Source of the DNA: JBFMDU01 sp034431935 | GTDB lineage: Bacteria; Chloroflexota; Dehalococcoidia; GIF9; JBFMDU01 | Direction: 5' to 3' | DNA length: 5,513 nucleotides | Assembly (NCBI GenBank): GCA_034431935.1 | Contig: DAOUCU010000119.1 | Location: 1 to 5,513 of the forward strand | In this document: positions 1-5,476 of the stretch, piece by piece | Layout: the number at the start of each line of letters is the position of its first letter | Position numbering within the stretch: position 1 is the first letter of the stretch | Program-made: the position numbers and the translations under genes | Notes under the pieces: model-generated | Database searches by the model: none | What the model saw: only the letters and a program-made list of their open reading frames with translations | What the model was told of the DNA's origin: nothing

Positions 1-451
1 CTTCGGCCTTAGCTGCCGGTTTGACCTTAATCGTCTTACGTGCCGCGCCCGGCGACTTGGGAATAGTCACGGTCAGGATGCCGTCATCGATAGTCGCTTC
101 GGCCTTATCGGCCTGAACTCCGGCAGGAAGAGCGATAAAGCGGGAGAAGGCACCGTAACGCTGCTCCTGATAGTAGTAATTCTCGCGCTTGATTTCTTTC
201 TCCTGCTTCCGCTCGCCTTTTATGGTCAGGCCCTCGTCGGTAACGTGGATGTCGACCTCGTCGGCCTTGACACCGGGCAGGGCCGCCTCGACCACGACCT
301 CCTTATCGGTCTCGTACATGTCAATAGCCGGCATCGTGCCCTCGAATGGAATCAGCCTCGAAGGCCGGATAAAGCTGTCCTCGAAGAGCCTGTCCATGGC
401 CTCTCTCAAACTCACCATCTCCGGGAATGGCTCCCACTTCATCAGCGTCAT
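1..451 (-). CDS. hsp20: Small heat-shock protein, Hsp20/alpha-crystallin family (3' end cut by window edge)
   Basis: ATP-independent holdase that binds unfolding proteins in the cytoplasm and keeps them refoldable for DnaK or Clp machines. Reading leftward from the ATG at 451-449 gives 150 residues with no stop before the window edge, so only the last few residues are likely missing (family members are usually about 145-160 aa). A short N-terminal arm with an amphipathic LREAMDRLFED helix (15-25) precedes the alpha-crystallin domain (about 42-132). That domain shows the ALPGV turn (57-61), the RYGAFSR strand (98-104) and the conserved A-x-x-x-D-D-G-I-L-T-V segment (119-128). An IKV motif (141-143) in the C-terminal tail fits the I-x-I/V oligomer contact. 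The start is fixed by a very strong ribosome site. It is transcribed divergently from dnaJ. The family call is secure; the exact C-terminus is not visible. Confidence 0.96.
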   Translation of the reverse strand, partial: MTLMKWEPFPEMVSLREAMDRLFEDSFIRPSRLIPFEGTMPAIDMYETDKEVVVEAALPGVKADEVDIHVTDEGLTIKGERKQEKEIKRENYYYQEQRYGAFSRFIALPAGVQADKAEATIDDGILTVTIPKSPGAARKTIKVKPAAKAE

Positions 452-455
452 TGTT

Positions 456-468
456 AATCACCTCCTTT
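456..468 (-). promoter_or_regulatory. Very strong ribosome binding site of hsp20
   Basis: On the minus strand the bases read AAAGGAGGTGATT, an almost full-length match to the complement of the 16S rRNA 3' end. The GGAGG core ends 9 nt before the ATG at 451. It fixes the hsp20 start and suggests high translation once the mRNA is made. No anti-Shine-Dalgarno segment (CCTCC or a run of four T) is visible in the roughly 57-nt leader, so there is no sign of an RNA thermometer. Confidence 0.9.
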
Positions 469-514
469 TATGCTTGAACTGCGTTCAGAAGCTCCACCCC
501 CGAACACAGCGGGA

Positions 515-544
515 ATTATAGCAAACCTTCACAATGTTTGTCAA
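515..544 (-). promoter_or_regulatory. hsp20 promoter, consensus -35 and -10
   Basis: Read on the minus strand, a perfect TTGACA (544-539) and a perfect TATAAT (520-515) are separated by 18 bp. Transcription would start near 508, leaving a leader of roughly 57 nt before the hsp20 ATG. Both hexamers match the sigma70 consensus fully, so an unregulated promoter would be very active; a heat-shock gene with such a promoter is probably held down by a repressor. The -35 box lies in the left arm of the inverted repeat at 533-571. Confidence 0.85.
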
Positions 545-571
545 GACTATTAACAACTGTTGACAAATATT
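533..571. repeat. Inverted repeat joining the two divergent -35 boxes; candidate operator
   Basis: The left arm (533-544, AATGTTTGTCAA) and right arm (560-571, TTGACAAATATT) are inverted copies matching at 11 of 12 positions, around a 15-nt AT-rich centre (545-559). The inner half of each arm is a -35 TTGACA, one per direction. Some symmetry is therefore expected from back-to-back promoters, but the match runs several bases beyond the hexamers. The spacing does not fit the HspR HAIR site (CTTGAGT-N7-ACTCAAG) or CIRCE. The HspR encoded 1.2 kb away is the natural candidate binder, by inference only. Confidence 0.7.
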
Positions 572-588
572 TTAATAAGTAGTATCAT
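560..588 (+). promoter_or_regulatory. dnaJ-hspR-clpC operon promoter
   Basis: A perfect TTGACA (560-565), a 17-bp spacer and TATCAT (583-588) form a near-consensus sigma70-type promoter. Transcription would start near 595, giving a leader of only about 20 nt before the dnaJ ATG at 616. The ribosome site is GAGGT at 605-609, 6 nt upstream of the ATG. The -35 box lies in the right arm of the inverted repeat shared with the divergent hsp20 promoter, so one bound protein could block both directions. Confidence 0.85.
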
Positions 589-615
589 TCCTGTCGTATC
601 AGATGAGGTACAACT

Positions 616-1629
616 ATGGCGGGTAAAGATTATTATACGATCCTTGGTGTGAGCCGCACTGCTTCCGAACAGGAAATCAAGCAGGCTTACCGTCGTCTGG
701 CGCGCCAGTACCATCCCGACGTCAACCAGGGTGACAAAAGTGCTGAAGCCCGCTTCAAGGAAATCAACCAGGCCTATGAGGTCTTAGGTGACCCTGATAA
801 GCGGAAAAAATATGACCAGTACGGCGACCAGTGGCAGTATGCCGAGCAGTTCGAGAAGGCGCGGGCCCAGGGCGGCGCCCGCGGGTTCGAAGACTTTGGC
901 CCGTTTGGCCAGACCTATACCTATCAGGACTTTAGCGGCCCCGGTGACATGGACGACCTCGGCAGTATTTTCGAAAACCTGTTCGCGGGCGCCGGCGGAA
1001 GGTTCCGCACCTCGCGCCGTCCTCAGGTCGGTGGTGACATCGAGCAACCGGTCGAGGTAACTCTGGAGGAGGCCTACCATGGAACGACGCGCACACTGCA
1101 GATTCAGATCGAGGAACCATGTCCCACCTGCGGCGGCAGAGGTCTCATACAGCGACGCCCCTGCTCAGCCTGCGGTGGTGCCGGTGTCAGGCCACGCCTT
1201 CGGCGGCTCGAGGTCAAGATACCGCCCGGCGTACGCACCGGCTCCCGCATCCGCATGGCCGGCGAAGGACGCTCGGGCATTGGCGGCGGCCCCAAGGGCG
1301 ACCTGTACCTTGTGGTCAAGGTACTTCCAAACGAACAGTTCCAGCGGGTCGATGACGACCTGACAATCGAGGTGCCGGTTCCGCTGGTCACCGCCGTACT
1401 CGGCGGTGAGGTCAAAGTCCCTACCATCAAGGGCCGGGTGGCGCTGAAGATACCACCGGAAACACAGAACGGGAAGCTGTTCCGTTTGGCCGGCCAGGGT
1501 ATGCCGCACCTGAACAGCCCGGGCTATGGCGACCTTTTTGCCCGGGTAAAAGTCGTCCTGCCGACGGGTCTCACCGACGCTGAACGCCGGTTGTTCGAGC
1601 AATTACGCAACATGAGGAGGGAGACGTAA
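616..1629 (+). CDS. dnaJ: DnaJ-family J-domain co-chaperone with a shortened two-repeat zinc-finger region
   Basis: Co-chaperone that delivers clients to DnaK and stimulates its ATPase in the cytoplasm. The 337-aa product has an N-terminal J domain (about 4-70) with the essential HPD at 33-35, then a Gly/Phe-rich linker (about 85-135). The substrate-binding beta domains follow (about 140-320), containing KIPPGVRTGSRIRMAGEG (201-218) and the GKLFRLAGQG segment (286-295). Canonical DnaJ has four CxxCxGxG repeats and about 375 aa. Here only two remain: C169/C172 and C183/C186. Their flanks align best with canonical repeats 3 and 4, so repeats 1 and 2 are missing cleanly, with no frameshift. CbpA-type proteins lack the cysteines altogether, so this is an intermediate form. 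It is the first gene of the operon; no dnaK or grpE adjoins it. The family call is secure; orthology to housekeeping DnaJ rather than a second paralogue is uncertain. Confidence 0.95.
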   Translation: MAGKDYYTILGVSRTASEQEIKQAYRRLARQYHPDVNQGDKSAEARFKEINQAYEVLGDPDKRKKYDQYGDQWQYAEQFEKARAQGGARGFEDFGPFGQTYTYQDFSGPGDMDDLGSIFENLFAGAGGRFRTSRRPQVGGDIEQPVEVTLEEAYHGTTRTLQIQIEEPCPTCGGRGLIQRRPCSACGGAGVRPRLRRLEVKIPPGVRTGSRIRMAGEGRSGIGGGPKGDLYLVVKVLPNEQFQRVDDDLTIEVPVPLVTAVLGGEVKVPTIKGRVALKIPPETQNGKLFRLAGQGMPHLNSPGYGDLFARVKVVLPTGLTDAERRLFEQLRNMRRET

Positions 1630-1678
1630 GGGGGCAGTCCCCCGGTACACCAGGATTCAGGAGAGGCAGTGCCCCTCC
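1630..1678 (+). repeat. Two tandem hairpins between dnaJ and hspR
   Basis: Directly after the dnaJ stop, GGGGG (1630-1634) and CCCCC (1639-1643) form a 5-bp hairpin with a CAGT loop. A second stem at 1660-1678 pairs GGAG with CTCC and GG with CC around one mismatch. Both hairpins carry GGCAGT at the loop side. An alternative fold pairs GGGGCA (1631-1636) with TGCCCC (1670-1675). No T-run follows, so a terminator is unlikely; an mRNA processing or stability element between dnaJ and hspR is more plausible. This is inferred from base pairing alone. Confidence 0.5.
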
Positions 1679-1723
1679 AAAACCTGCCTGTAAAAAAGGG
1701 ACACTCTGCGGGAGGGTAATGTT

Positions 1724-2053
1724 TTGAGAAAAGAACCTAAGGAACCGCGCTACGTGATCTCGGTTGCCGCCAGACTGGTCGGCATCGAGGCGCATACCCT
1801 CAGATACTATGAAAAAGTCGGCCTGATTAAGCCGCACCGTTCGAAAGGGATACGGTACTACTCTGATGCCGACATTGAGCTCCTCCAGCGCATCAAGACT
1901 CTGACCGATGAGATAGGAGTAAGCCCCGCCGGAGTCGAGGTGTTTATGCGCATGGCCCAGCAACTGCTGGAAATGCAGAGACGTCTCCATGAGATGGAGG
2001 CCCGGATGAGGCTCCTCGAGGAGACCCTGCCGGAATCTGGAGAAAGCGAATAG
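1724..2053 (+). CDS. hspR: HspR, MerR-family heat-shock repressor
   Basis: DNA-binding repressor of chaperone operons; in actinobacteria HspR represses dnaK, clpB and related genes and uses DnaK as co-repressor. The 109-aa product has a MerR-type helix-turn-helix near the N-terminus: YVISVAARLVGI (10-21), the TLRYYEKVGLIKP recognition segment (25-37) and the wing RSKGIRYYS (39-47). IELLQRIKTLTDEIGVSPAGV follows (51-71), and a charged coiled-coil tail (about 76-101) is suited to dimerisation. There are no cysteines, so a metal or redox effector as in other MerR proteins is unlikely. The wing is shorter than the GGGRRYS type of many HspR proteins. The start is TTG, supported by GGAGGG (1711-1716) 7 nt upstream; an ATG at 1719 runs straight into a stop. 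It lies 94 nt after dnaJ and 16 nt before clpC, with no obvious promoter of its own. Confidence 0.92.
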   Translation: MRKEPKEPRYVISVAARLVGIEAHTLRYYEKVGLIKPHRSKGIRYYSDADIELLQRIKTLTDEIGVSPAGVEVFMRMAQQLLEMQRRLHEMEARMRLLEETLPESGESE

Positions 2054-2056
2054 AAG

Positions 2057-2062
2057 AAAGGA
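2057..2062 (+). promoter_or_regulatory. Ribosome binding site of clpC
   Basis: AAAGGA lies 7 nt before the ATG at 2070. It sits inside the 16-nt gap after the hspR stop, so clpC is translated from the same mRNA and may be translationally coupled to its repressor gene. Confidence 0.8.
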
Positions 2063-2069
2063 AATCACT

Positions 2070-4502
2070 ATGAGACCGGAAAAATTCACCGAGCAGGCAC
2101 AGGAAGCACTGCAGAAATCAATCGAGATGGTGAGAGACAACCGCAACAGCCAGTACGACGTGGAGCACATCCTGATGGCCCTGCTCCTGCAGGAAAGCGG
2201 CCTGACCGCTGAGATATTGAAAGAGTTGAAGGTGGACATTGAGGCCGTTAGGAGCCGTGTTCAGAACGTTCTGGACAGCATGCCAAAAATCGGCTACGAG
2301 GGCGCCCAGATATACCAGACGCCACGCATTGCCCGCGTCATGGAGCTGGCCAAGTACGAGGCAGACCGGCTTAAGGACGAGTTTATCGGCACCGAGCACC
2401 TCCTCATCGCCATCGCCGGCGAACCCAAGGGCGAATCGGCCAGCATCCTGAAAGAGTTCGGTATTGACCAGGAGAAGCTCTACCAGGCCCTGCAGAACAT
2501 CCGCGGCAGTCAGCGGGTGACCGACCAGAGGGCGGAAAGTAAATACCGCTCGCTGGAGAAGTACAGCCGTGACCTGACCAGGCTGGCCCGCGAAGGCAAA
2601 CTTGATCCCGTCATCGGCCGCGATGAGGAGATCAAACGGGTTATGCAGGTACTGACACGCCGTACCAAGAATAACCCGGTTATCATCGGCGAAGCCGGCG
2701 TCGGCAAGACGGCCATCGCCGAGGGTCTGGCCCAGAAGATTGTCGCCGGCGACGTACCGTCGTCGCTGAGGAACAAACGGGTTCTCGCCCTCGATATGGG
2801 CGCCCTAGTGGCCGGAAGCAAGTTCCGGGGCGAGTTCGAGGAGCGTCTCAAGGCAGTCATGGATGAAATCCGCCAGGCCAAAGGCGAGGTAATTCTTTTC
2901 ATCGACGAGCTTCATACCGTGGTCGGCGCCGGGGGCGCCGAGGGTGCTATCGACGCTTCGAACATGCTCAAGCCGGCCCTGGCCCGCGGTGAGCTCCAGG
3001 CCATCGGCGCTACCACTCTGGACGAATACCGGAAGCATATCGAAAAAGACAAGGCTCTGGAGCGCCGTTTTGCGCCGGTCTTCCTTGACGAACCGAGCGT
3101 TGAAGACACAATTGAGATGCTGAAGGGCCTGCGGCCGCGCTACGAAGCGCATCATAAAATAAAGATAACCGATGCCGCGCTTGACGCCGCCGCCCGCCTG
3201 AGCCAGCGCTACGTCACCGGGCGCTTTCTCCCGGACAAGGCGATTGACCTCATCGATGAGGCAGCCAGCAAACTGCGCATCGATATGGAAAGCCCCCCCA
3301 AGGAGGTCAAGGACCTCGAAGCCAGGCTCCAGCAGTTGAAGAACGAAGAGGAAGCCGCTTCACAGCGTCAGGACTATGAAAAAGCGGCCCAGATTAAGTC
3401 CAGCCGCATGCGTATTGAGGACGAATACAACAGGGCCCGGGCAAAGTGGATGCAGGAGAAGAAAATTGACAATGTGGTCGACGAGGAGACAATAGCCGAT
3501 TTAATTTCAAAATGGACCGGTATCCCCGTTTCCCGGATGCTCGAAGGCGAGTCCGAGAAACTCATACACATGGAGGACCGTCTCCACGAGCGCGTCATCA
3601 ATCAGTCCGAGGCGGTCAAGGCGGTTTCTGAAGCCATACGCCGCGCCCGCGCCGGGCTCAAGGACCCGCGCCGGCCCATCGGCTCCTTCATCTTCCTTGG
3701 CCCGACCGGGGTCGGCAAGACTGAACTGGCCCGGGCCCTAGCGCAGTTCTTGTTCGATGACGAGAACGCCATGGTACGTCTCGACATGTCCGAGTACATG
3801 GAGAAACACGAGGTCTCCCGACTTGTCGGCGCGCCCCCCGGATACGTCGGTTTCGAGGAGGGCGGACAACTCACCGAGGCAGTCAGACGCCGCCCCTACC
3901 GTGTGGTGCTTTTCGACGAAATAGAAAAGGCCCATCCTGATGTCTTTAACATGCTCCTCCAGATACTGGATGACGGACGGCTGACCGATGGCCAGGGACA
4001 CACCGTCGACTTCAAGAATACCGTCATCATCATGACCAGCAACCTGGGCACCGGCGAATTCCAGAGAACCGGCATTGGCTTTGCCAGACAGGACAAAGCC
4101 GAACGAGACCGTCAAAAAACGGCTATCGAAGATGCCCTCAAGAAGACATTCCGACCGGAGTTTCTGAACCGGATTGATGACATCATCATCTTCCAGCCGC
4201 TGGGCAAGGAAGAACTCAGGAAGATCGTTGACCTGCTTATCCGGGACGTCGAAAAACTCCTGGCCGACCGGAACATCAGGCTGACGCTAACCGAAGCGGC
4301 CCGTGACTGGCTGCTTAAGGAAGGTTACGACCCGGTCTATGGCGCTCGTCCTCTGCGCCGCGCCATCCAGCGATATGTCGAAAACCCGCTCTCAAGCCGC
4401 ATCCTCTCCGGCGAGTTCAAAGACGGCGGGAGCATCACCGTTGACGCCGGGCCGGAGGGACTGACGTTCAGCTCCGGCACACCTCCGAAGAGCAAGAAAT
4501 AG
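2070..4502 (+). CDS. clpC: ClpC-like AAA+ unfoldase with two ATPase domains, UVR middle domain and ClpP-binding loop
   Basis: ATP-driven hexameric unfoldase that threads damaged proteins through its pore, probably into ClpP. The 810-aa product has a double Clp_N domain (about 5-145). D1 shows Walker A GEAGVGKT (207-214), Walker B VILFIDE (274-280), pore loop KFRG (251-254) and arginine-finger region ERRF (331-334). The middle domain is short (about 405-475) and contains a UVR-like motif, QDYEKAAQIK (434-443). D2 has Walker A GPTGVGKT (544-551), Walker B VVLFDEIEK (612-620), pore loop GYVG (591-594), sensor 1 TSN (656-658) and sensor 2 GAR (758-760). An IGF tripeptide (669-671) matches the ClpP-docking loop of ClpA, ClpC and ClpX. 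Length and middle domain match ClpC; ClpB is about 860 aa with a longer coiled coil and no such loop. Much of D1 and D2 nevertheless reads like ClpB. It is the last gene of the operon, and automatic annotation could call it ClpB. Confidence 0.93.
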   Translation: MRPEKFTEQAQEALQKSIEMVRDNRNSQYDVEHILMALLLQESGLTAEILKELKVDIEAVRSRVQNVLDSMPKIGYEGAQIYQTPRIARVMELAKYEADRLKDEFIGTEHLLIAIAGEPKGESASILKEFGIDQEKLYQALQNIRGSQRVTDQRAESKYRSLEKYSRDLTRLAREGKLDPVIGRDEEIKRVMQVLTRRTKNNPVIIGEAGVGKTAIAEGLAQKIVAGDVPSSLRNKRVLALDMGALVAGSKFRGEFEERLKAVMDEIRQAKGEVILFIDELHTVVGAGGAEGAIDASNMLKPALARGELQAIGATTLDEYRKHIEKDKALERRFAPVFLDEPSVEDTIEMLKGLRPRYEAHHKIKITDAALDAAARLSQRYVTGRFLPDKAIDLIDEAASKLRIDMESPPKEVKDLEARLQQLKNEEEAASQRQDYEKAAQIKSSRMRIEDEYNRARAKWMQEKKIDNVVDEETIADLISKWTGIPVSRMLEGESEKLIHMEDRLHERVINQSEAVKAVSEAIRRARAGLKDPRRPIGSFIFLGPTGVGKTELARALAQFLFDDENAMVRLDMSEYMEKHEVSRLVGAPPGYVGFEEGGQLTEAVRRRPYRVVLFDEIEKAHPDVFNMLLQILDDGRLTDGQGHTVDFKNTVIIMTSNLGTGEFQRTGIGFARQDKAERDRQKTAIEDALKKTFRPEFLNRIDDIIIFQPLGKEELRKIVDLLIRDVEKLLADRNIRLTLTEAARDWLLKEGYDPVYGARPLRRAIQRYVENPLSSRILSGEFKDGGSITVDAGPEGLTFSSGTPPKSKK

Positions 4503-4504
4503 CT

Positions 4505-4535
4505 GAAAGGGAGAGGCTGACAGCCTCTCCCTTTC
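4505..4535 (+). terminator. Hairpin terminator after clpC
   Basis: GAAAGGGAGAGGCT (4505-4518) and its exact complement (4522-4535) form a perfect 14-bp stem with a 3-nt loop, starting 2 nt after the clpC stop. The following bases (CTGTTCT) are only partly T-rich, so termination may be incomplete or factor-assisted. The long stem could also protect the mRNA 3' end. The position marks the end of the dnaJ-hspR-clpC operon. Confidence 0.78.
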
Positions 4536-4558
4536 CTGTTCTGACATACCCATCTGTC

Positions 4559-4587
4559 TTGAGCACTTCGACGGCTCGTGCTATCAT
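4559..4587 (+). promoter_or_regulatory. Promoter of the VTT-domain membrane protein gene
   Basis: TTGAGC (4559-4564), a 17-bp spacer and TATCAT (4582-4587) form a plausible sigma70-type promoter just after the clpC terminator. Transcription would start near 4594. The -35 box sits in TGTCTTGAGCAC, a 12-mer repeated exactly at the tRNA promoter (5318-5329). Confidence 0.6.
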
Positions 4588-4593
4588 CATCCT

Positions 4594-4701
4594 GCTGGCA
4601 GGACAAAGATAGACATTTCATGCCGCAGGGTGCGAAGCCCCCGAAGAATGTGACGGAGCGGCGGGGTCGGTTCCTCCAATTCCAGATGCCGAGAGGATAG
4701 G
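4594..4701 (+). other. Long, possibly structured leader of the membrane protein gene
   Basis: About 108 nt separate the predicted transcription start from the TTG start codon. Several alternative pairings are visible: GCCGC (4622-4626) with GCGGC (4658-4662); CCCCG (4639-4643) with CGGGG (4662-4666); TCGG (4667-4670) with CCGA (4689-4692); and TCCTC (4672-4676) with GAGGA (4693-4697). The last would cover the ribosome site. I do not recognise a known riboswitch class, and no open reading frame of note lies here. Confidence 0.35.
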
Positions 4702-5289
4702 TTGATAGAGGAAGGGCAGAGTCCTCCCAAAAGGCGCTATGCCATCTGGGTTAGCATGGTCTCCCTGCTGATAACCATCGCCTTATGCATCGCAGTTGTC
4801 TATTACTGGGACAACGTACGTGGGGTTGAGCGGTGGGGTTACCTTGGCATCGTCATCATCAATATCTTCGCCGGCGCCACGATGATTGTGCCGGTGCCGG
4901 CAATCCCTATCGTCTTCACCATGGGCTCAATCCTTGACCCCTGGATGGTCGGCGCCTGTGCCGGCTTCGGAGAAGCCATTGGCGCCATTTTCATCTACCT
5001 TCAGGGTTATGGCGGCCGTTCGCTTGCTCCCGGCGCCGCCAGGAACCGCTACCTGGCCAGACTGATAAGCTGGGTGGAGCGTCGCGGTGCGATTGCAATA
5101 TTCACCATGTCATCCGTTTTCGACCCTTTCTTCTACCCGGTCACCGTGGCTATCGGCATGCTAAAGTTCCAGCTCTGGAAATTCTTCCTGGCCACATGGG
5201 CGGGAAAGACGGTCAAGGGTATGATTGTTTCCTACCTGGGCTACCTGGGACTCGGCTCAATCCTGCGTGCCTTCGGGATAGCCGTCTAG
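4702..5289 (+). CDS. VTT-domain (DedA/SNARE-associated-like) integral membrane protein
   Basis: The 195-aa product is a polytopic inner-membrane protein. Hydrophobic segments lie at about 14-36, 46-76, 80-100, 128-153 and 158-190. The central GATMIVPVPAIPIVFTMG (58-75), then AGFGEAIGAIFIYLQGYGGR (87-106), resembles the VTT fold of the DedA/TMEM41/VMP1 group, with a re-entrant proline-rich hairpin followed by a small-residue helix ending in Y-x-x-G-R. A second half (129-182) with a DPFFYP turn (141-146) and GKTVKG (168-173) fits the same family. DedA-like members are linked to lipid scrambling and envelope homeostasis, but no substrate can be named here. The start is TTG with GAGG (4693-4696) 5 nt upstream; an ATG at 4756 would begin inside the first membrane helix. 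It has its own promoter and no functional link to the chaperone operon is evident. Confidence 0.8.
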   Translation: MIEEGQSPPKRRYAIWVSMVSLLITIALCIAVVYYWDNVRGVERWGYLGIVIINIFAGATMIVPVPAIPIVFTMGSILDPWMVGACAGFGEAIGAIFIYLQGYGGRSLAPGAARNRYLARLISWVERRGAIAIFTMSSVFDPFFYPVTVAIGMLKFQLWKFFLATWAGKTVKGMIVSYLGYLGLGSILRAFGIAV

Positions 5290-5321
5290 CTGTCTCCCTA
5301 CTGGTTTCCAGGTACCGTGTC

Positions 5322-5350
5322 TTGAGCACCAGCCTCTTCTCTGGTATACT
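5322..5350 (+). promoter_or_regulatory. Promoter of tRNA-Ala
   Basis: TTGAGC (5322-5327), 17 bp and TATACT (5345-5350) form a sigma70-type promoter. Transcription would begin near 5357, only about 6 nt before the mature tRNA 5' end, a common layout for a single tRNA gene. Confidence 0.7.
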
Positions 5351-5362
5351 CTGCAAACTCAC

Positions 5363-5438
5363 GGGGCCGTAGTTCACTTGGGAGAACGTTTGACTGGCAG
5401 TCAAAAGGTAGGGGGTTCGAATCCCCCCGGCTCCACCA
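5363..5438 (+). tRNA. tRNA-Ala (anticodon GGC)
   Basis: The 76-nt cloverleaf folds fully. The acceptor stem pairs GGGGCCG (5363-5369) with CGGCTCC (5428-5434). The D stem is GTTC/GAAC (5372-5375, 5384-5387). The anticodon stem is TTTGA/TCAAA (5389-5393, 5401-5405) around loop CTGGCAG. The T stem is GGGGG/CCCCC (5411-5415, 5423-5427) with loop TTCGAAT. The anticodon GGC at 5396-5398 reads GCC alanine codons. The acceptor carries G3-U70 (5365 and 5432), the main identity pair for alanyl-tRNA synthetase, which independently confirms alanine. A73 and the CCA end (5436-5438) are encoded in the DNA. No intron or mismatch is seen. Confidence 0.98.
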
Positions 5439-5449
5439 GGGGTTACCAT

Positions 5450-5476
5450 AGGTAGAACCTCTACCTTCTCGTTTTT
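5450..5476 (+). terminator. Probable terminator of tRNA-Ala
   Basis: AGGTAGA (5450-5456) and TCTACCT (5460-5466) form a 7-bp stem with an ACC loop, 11 nt after the tRNA end. A TTTTT run follows at 5472-5476, 5 nt beyond the stem. That distance is longer than ideal, so strength is uncertain. The remaining bases to 5513 show nothing I can assign. Confidence 0.6.

Noticed and set aside
189..521. Plus-strand open frame of 110 aa and a nested 70-aa frame
   Set aside because: Lies antisense to hsp20 and across its promoter; the minus strand encodes a clear alpha-crystallin protein with a strong ribosome site.
527..545. HAIR-like inverted repeat CTTCACA-N5-TGTCAAG
   Set aside because: One arm mismatch and 2 nt shorter spacing than the HAIR consensus; noted only as a weak alternative to the larger repeat at 533-571.
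1571..2239. Minus-strand open frame of 222 aa
   Set aside because: Antisense shadow of hspR and the ends of dnaJ and clpC; composition shows no domain and hspR is unambiguous.
2070..4502. Assignment of the large ATPase as ClpB
   Set aside because: The middle domain is too short, a UVR-like motif is present, and the IGF ClpP-docking loop is not a ClpB feature.
4558..4582. Possible CIRCE or HAIR operator (CTTGAGC ... GCTCGTGCTA) upstream of the membrane gene
   Set aside because: AGCAC and GTGCT arms are 11 nt apart rather than the 13 of CIRCE, and the right half does not match HAIR ACTCAAG; better explained as a promoter.
5213..5449. Minus-strand open frame of 78 aa containing GGIRTPYLL
   Set aside because: This peptide comes from reading the reverse strand of the tRNA, a well-known annotation artefact.
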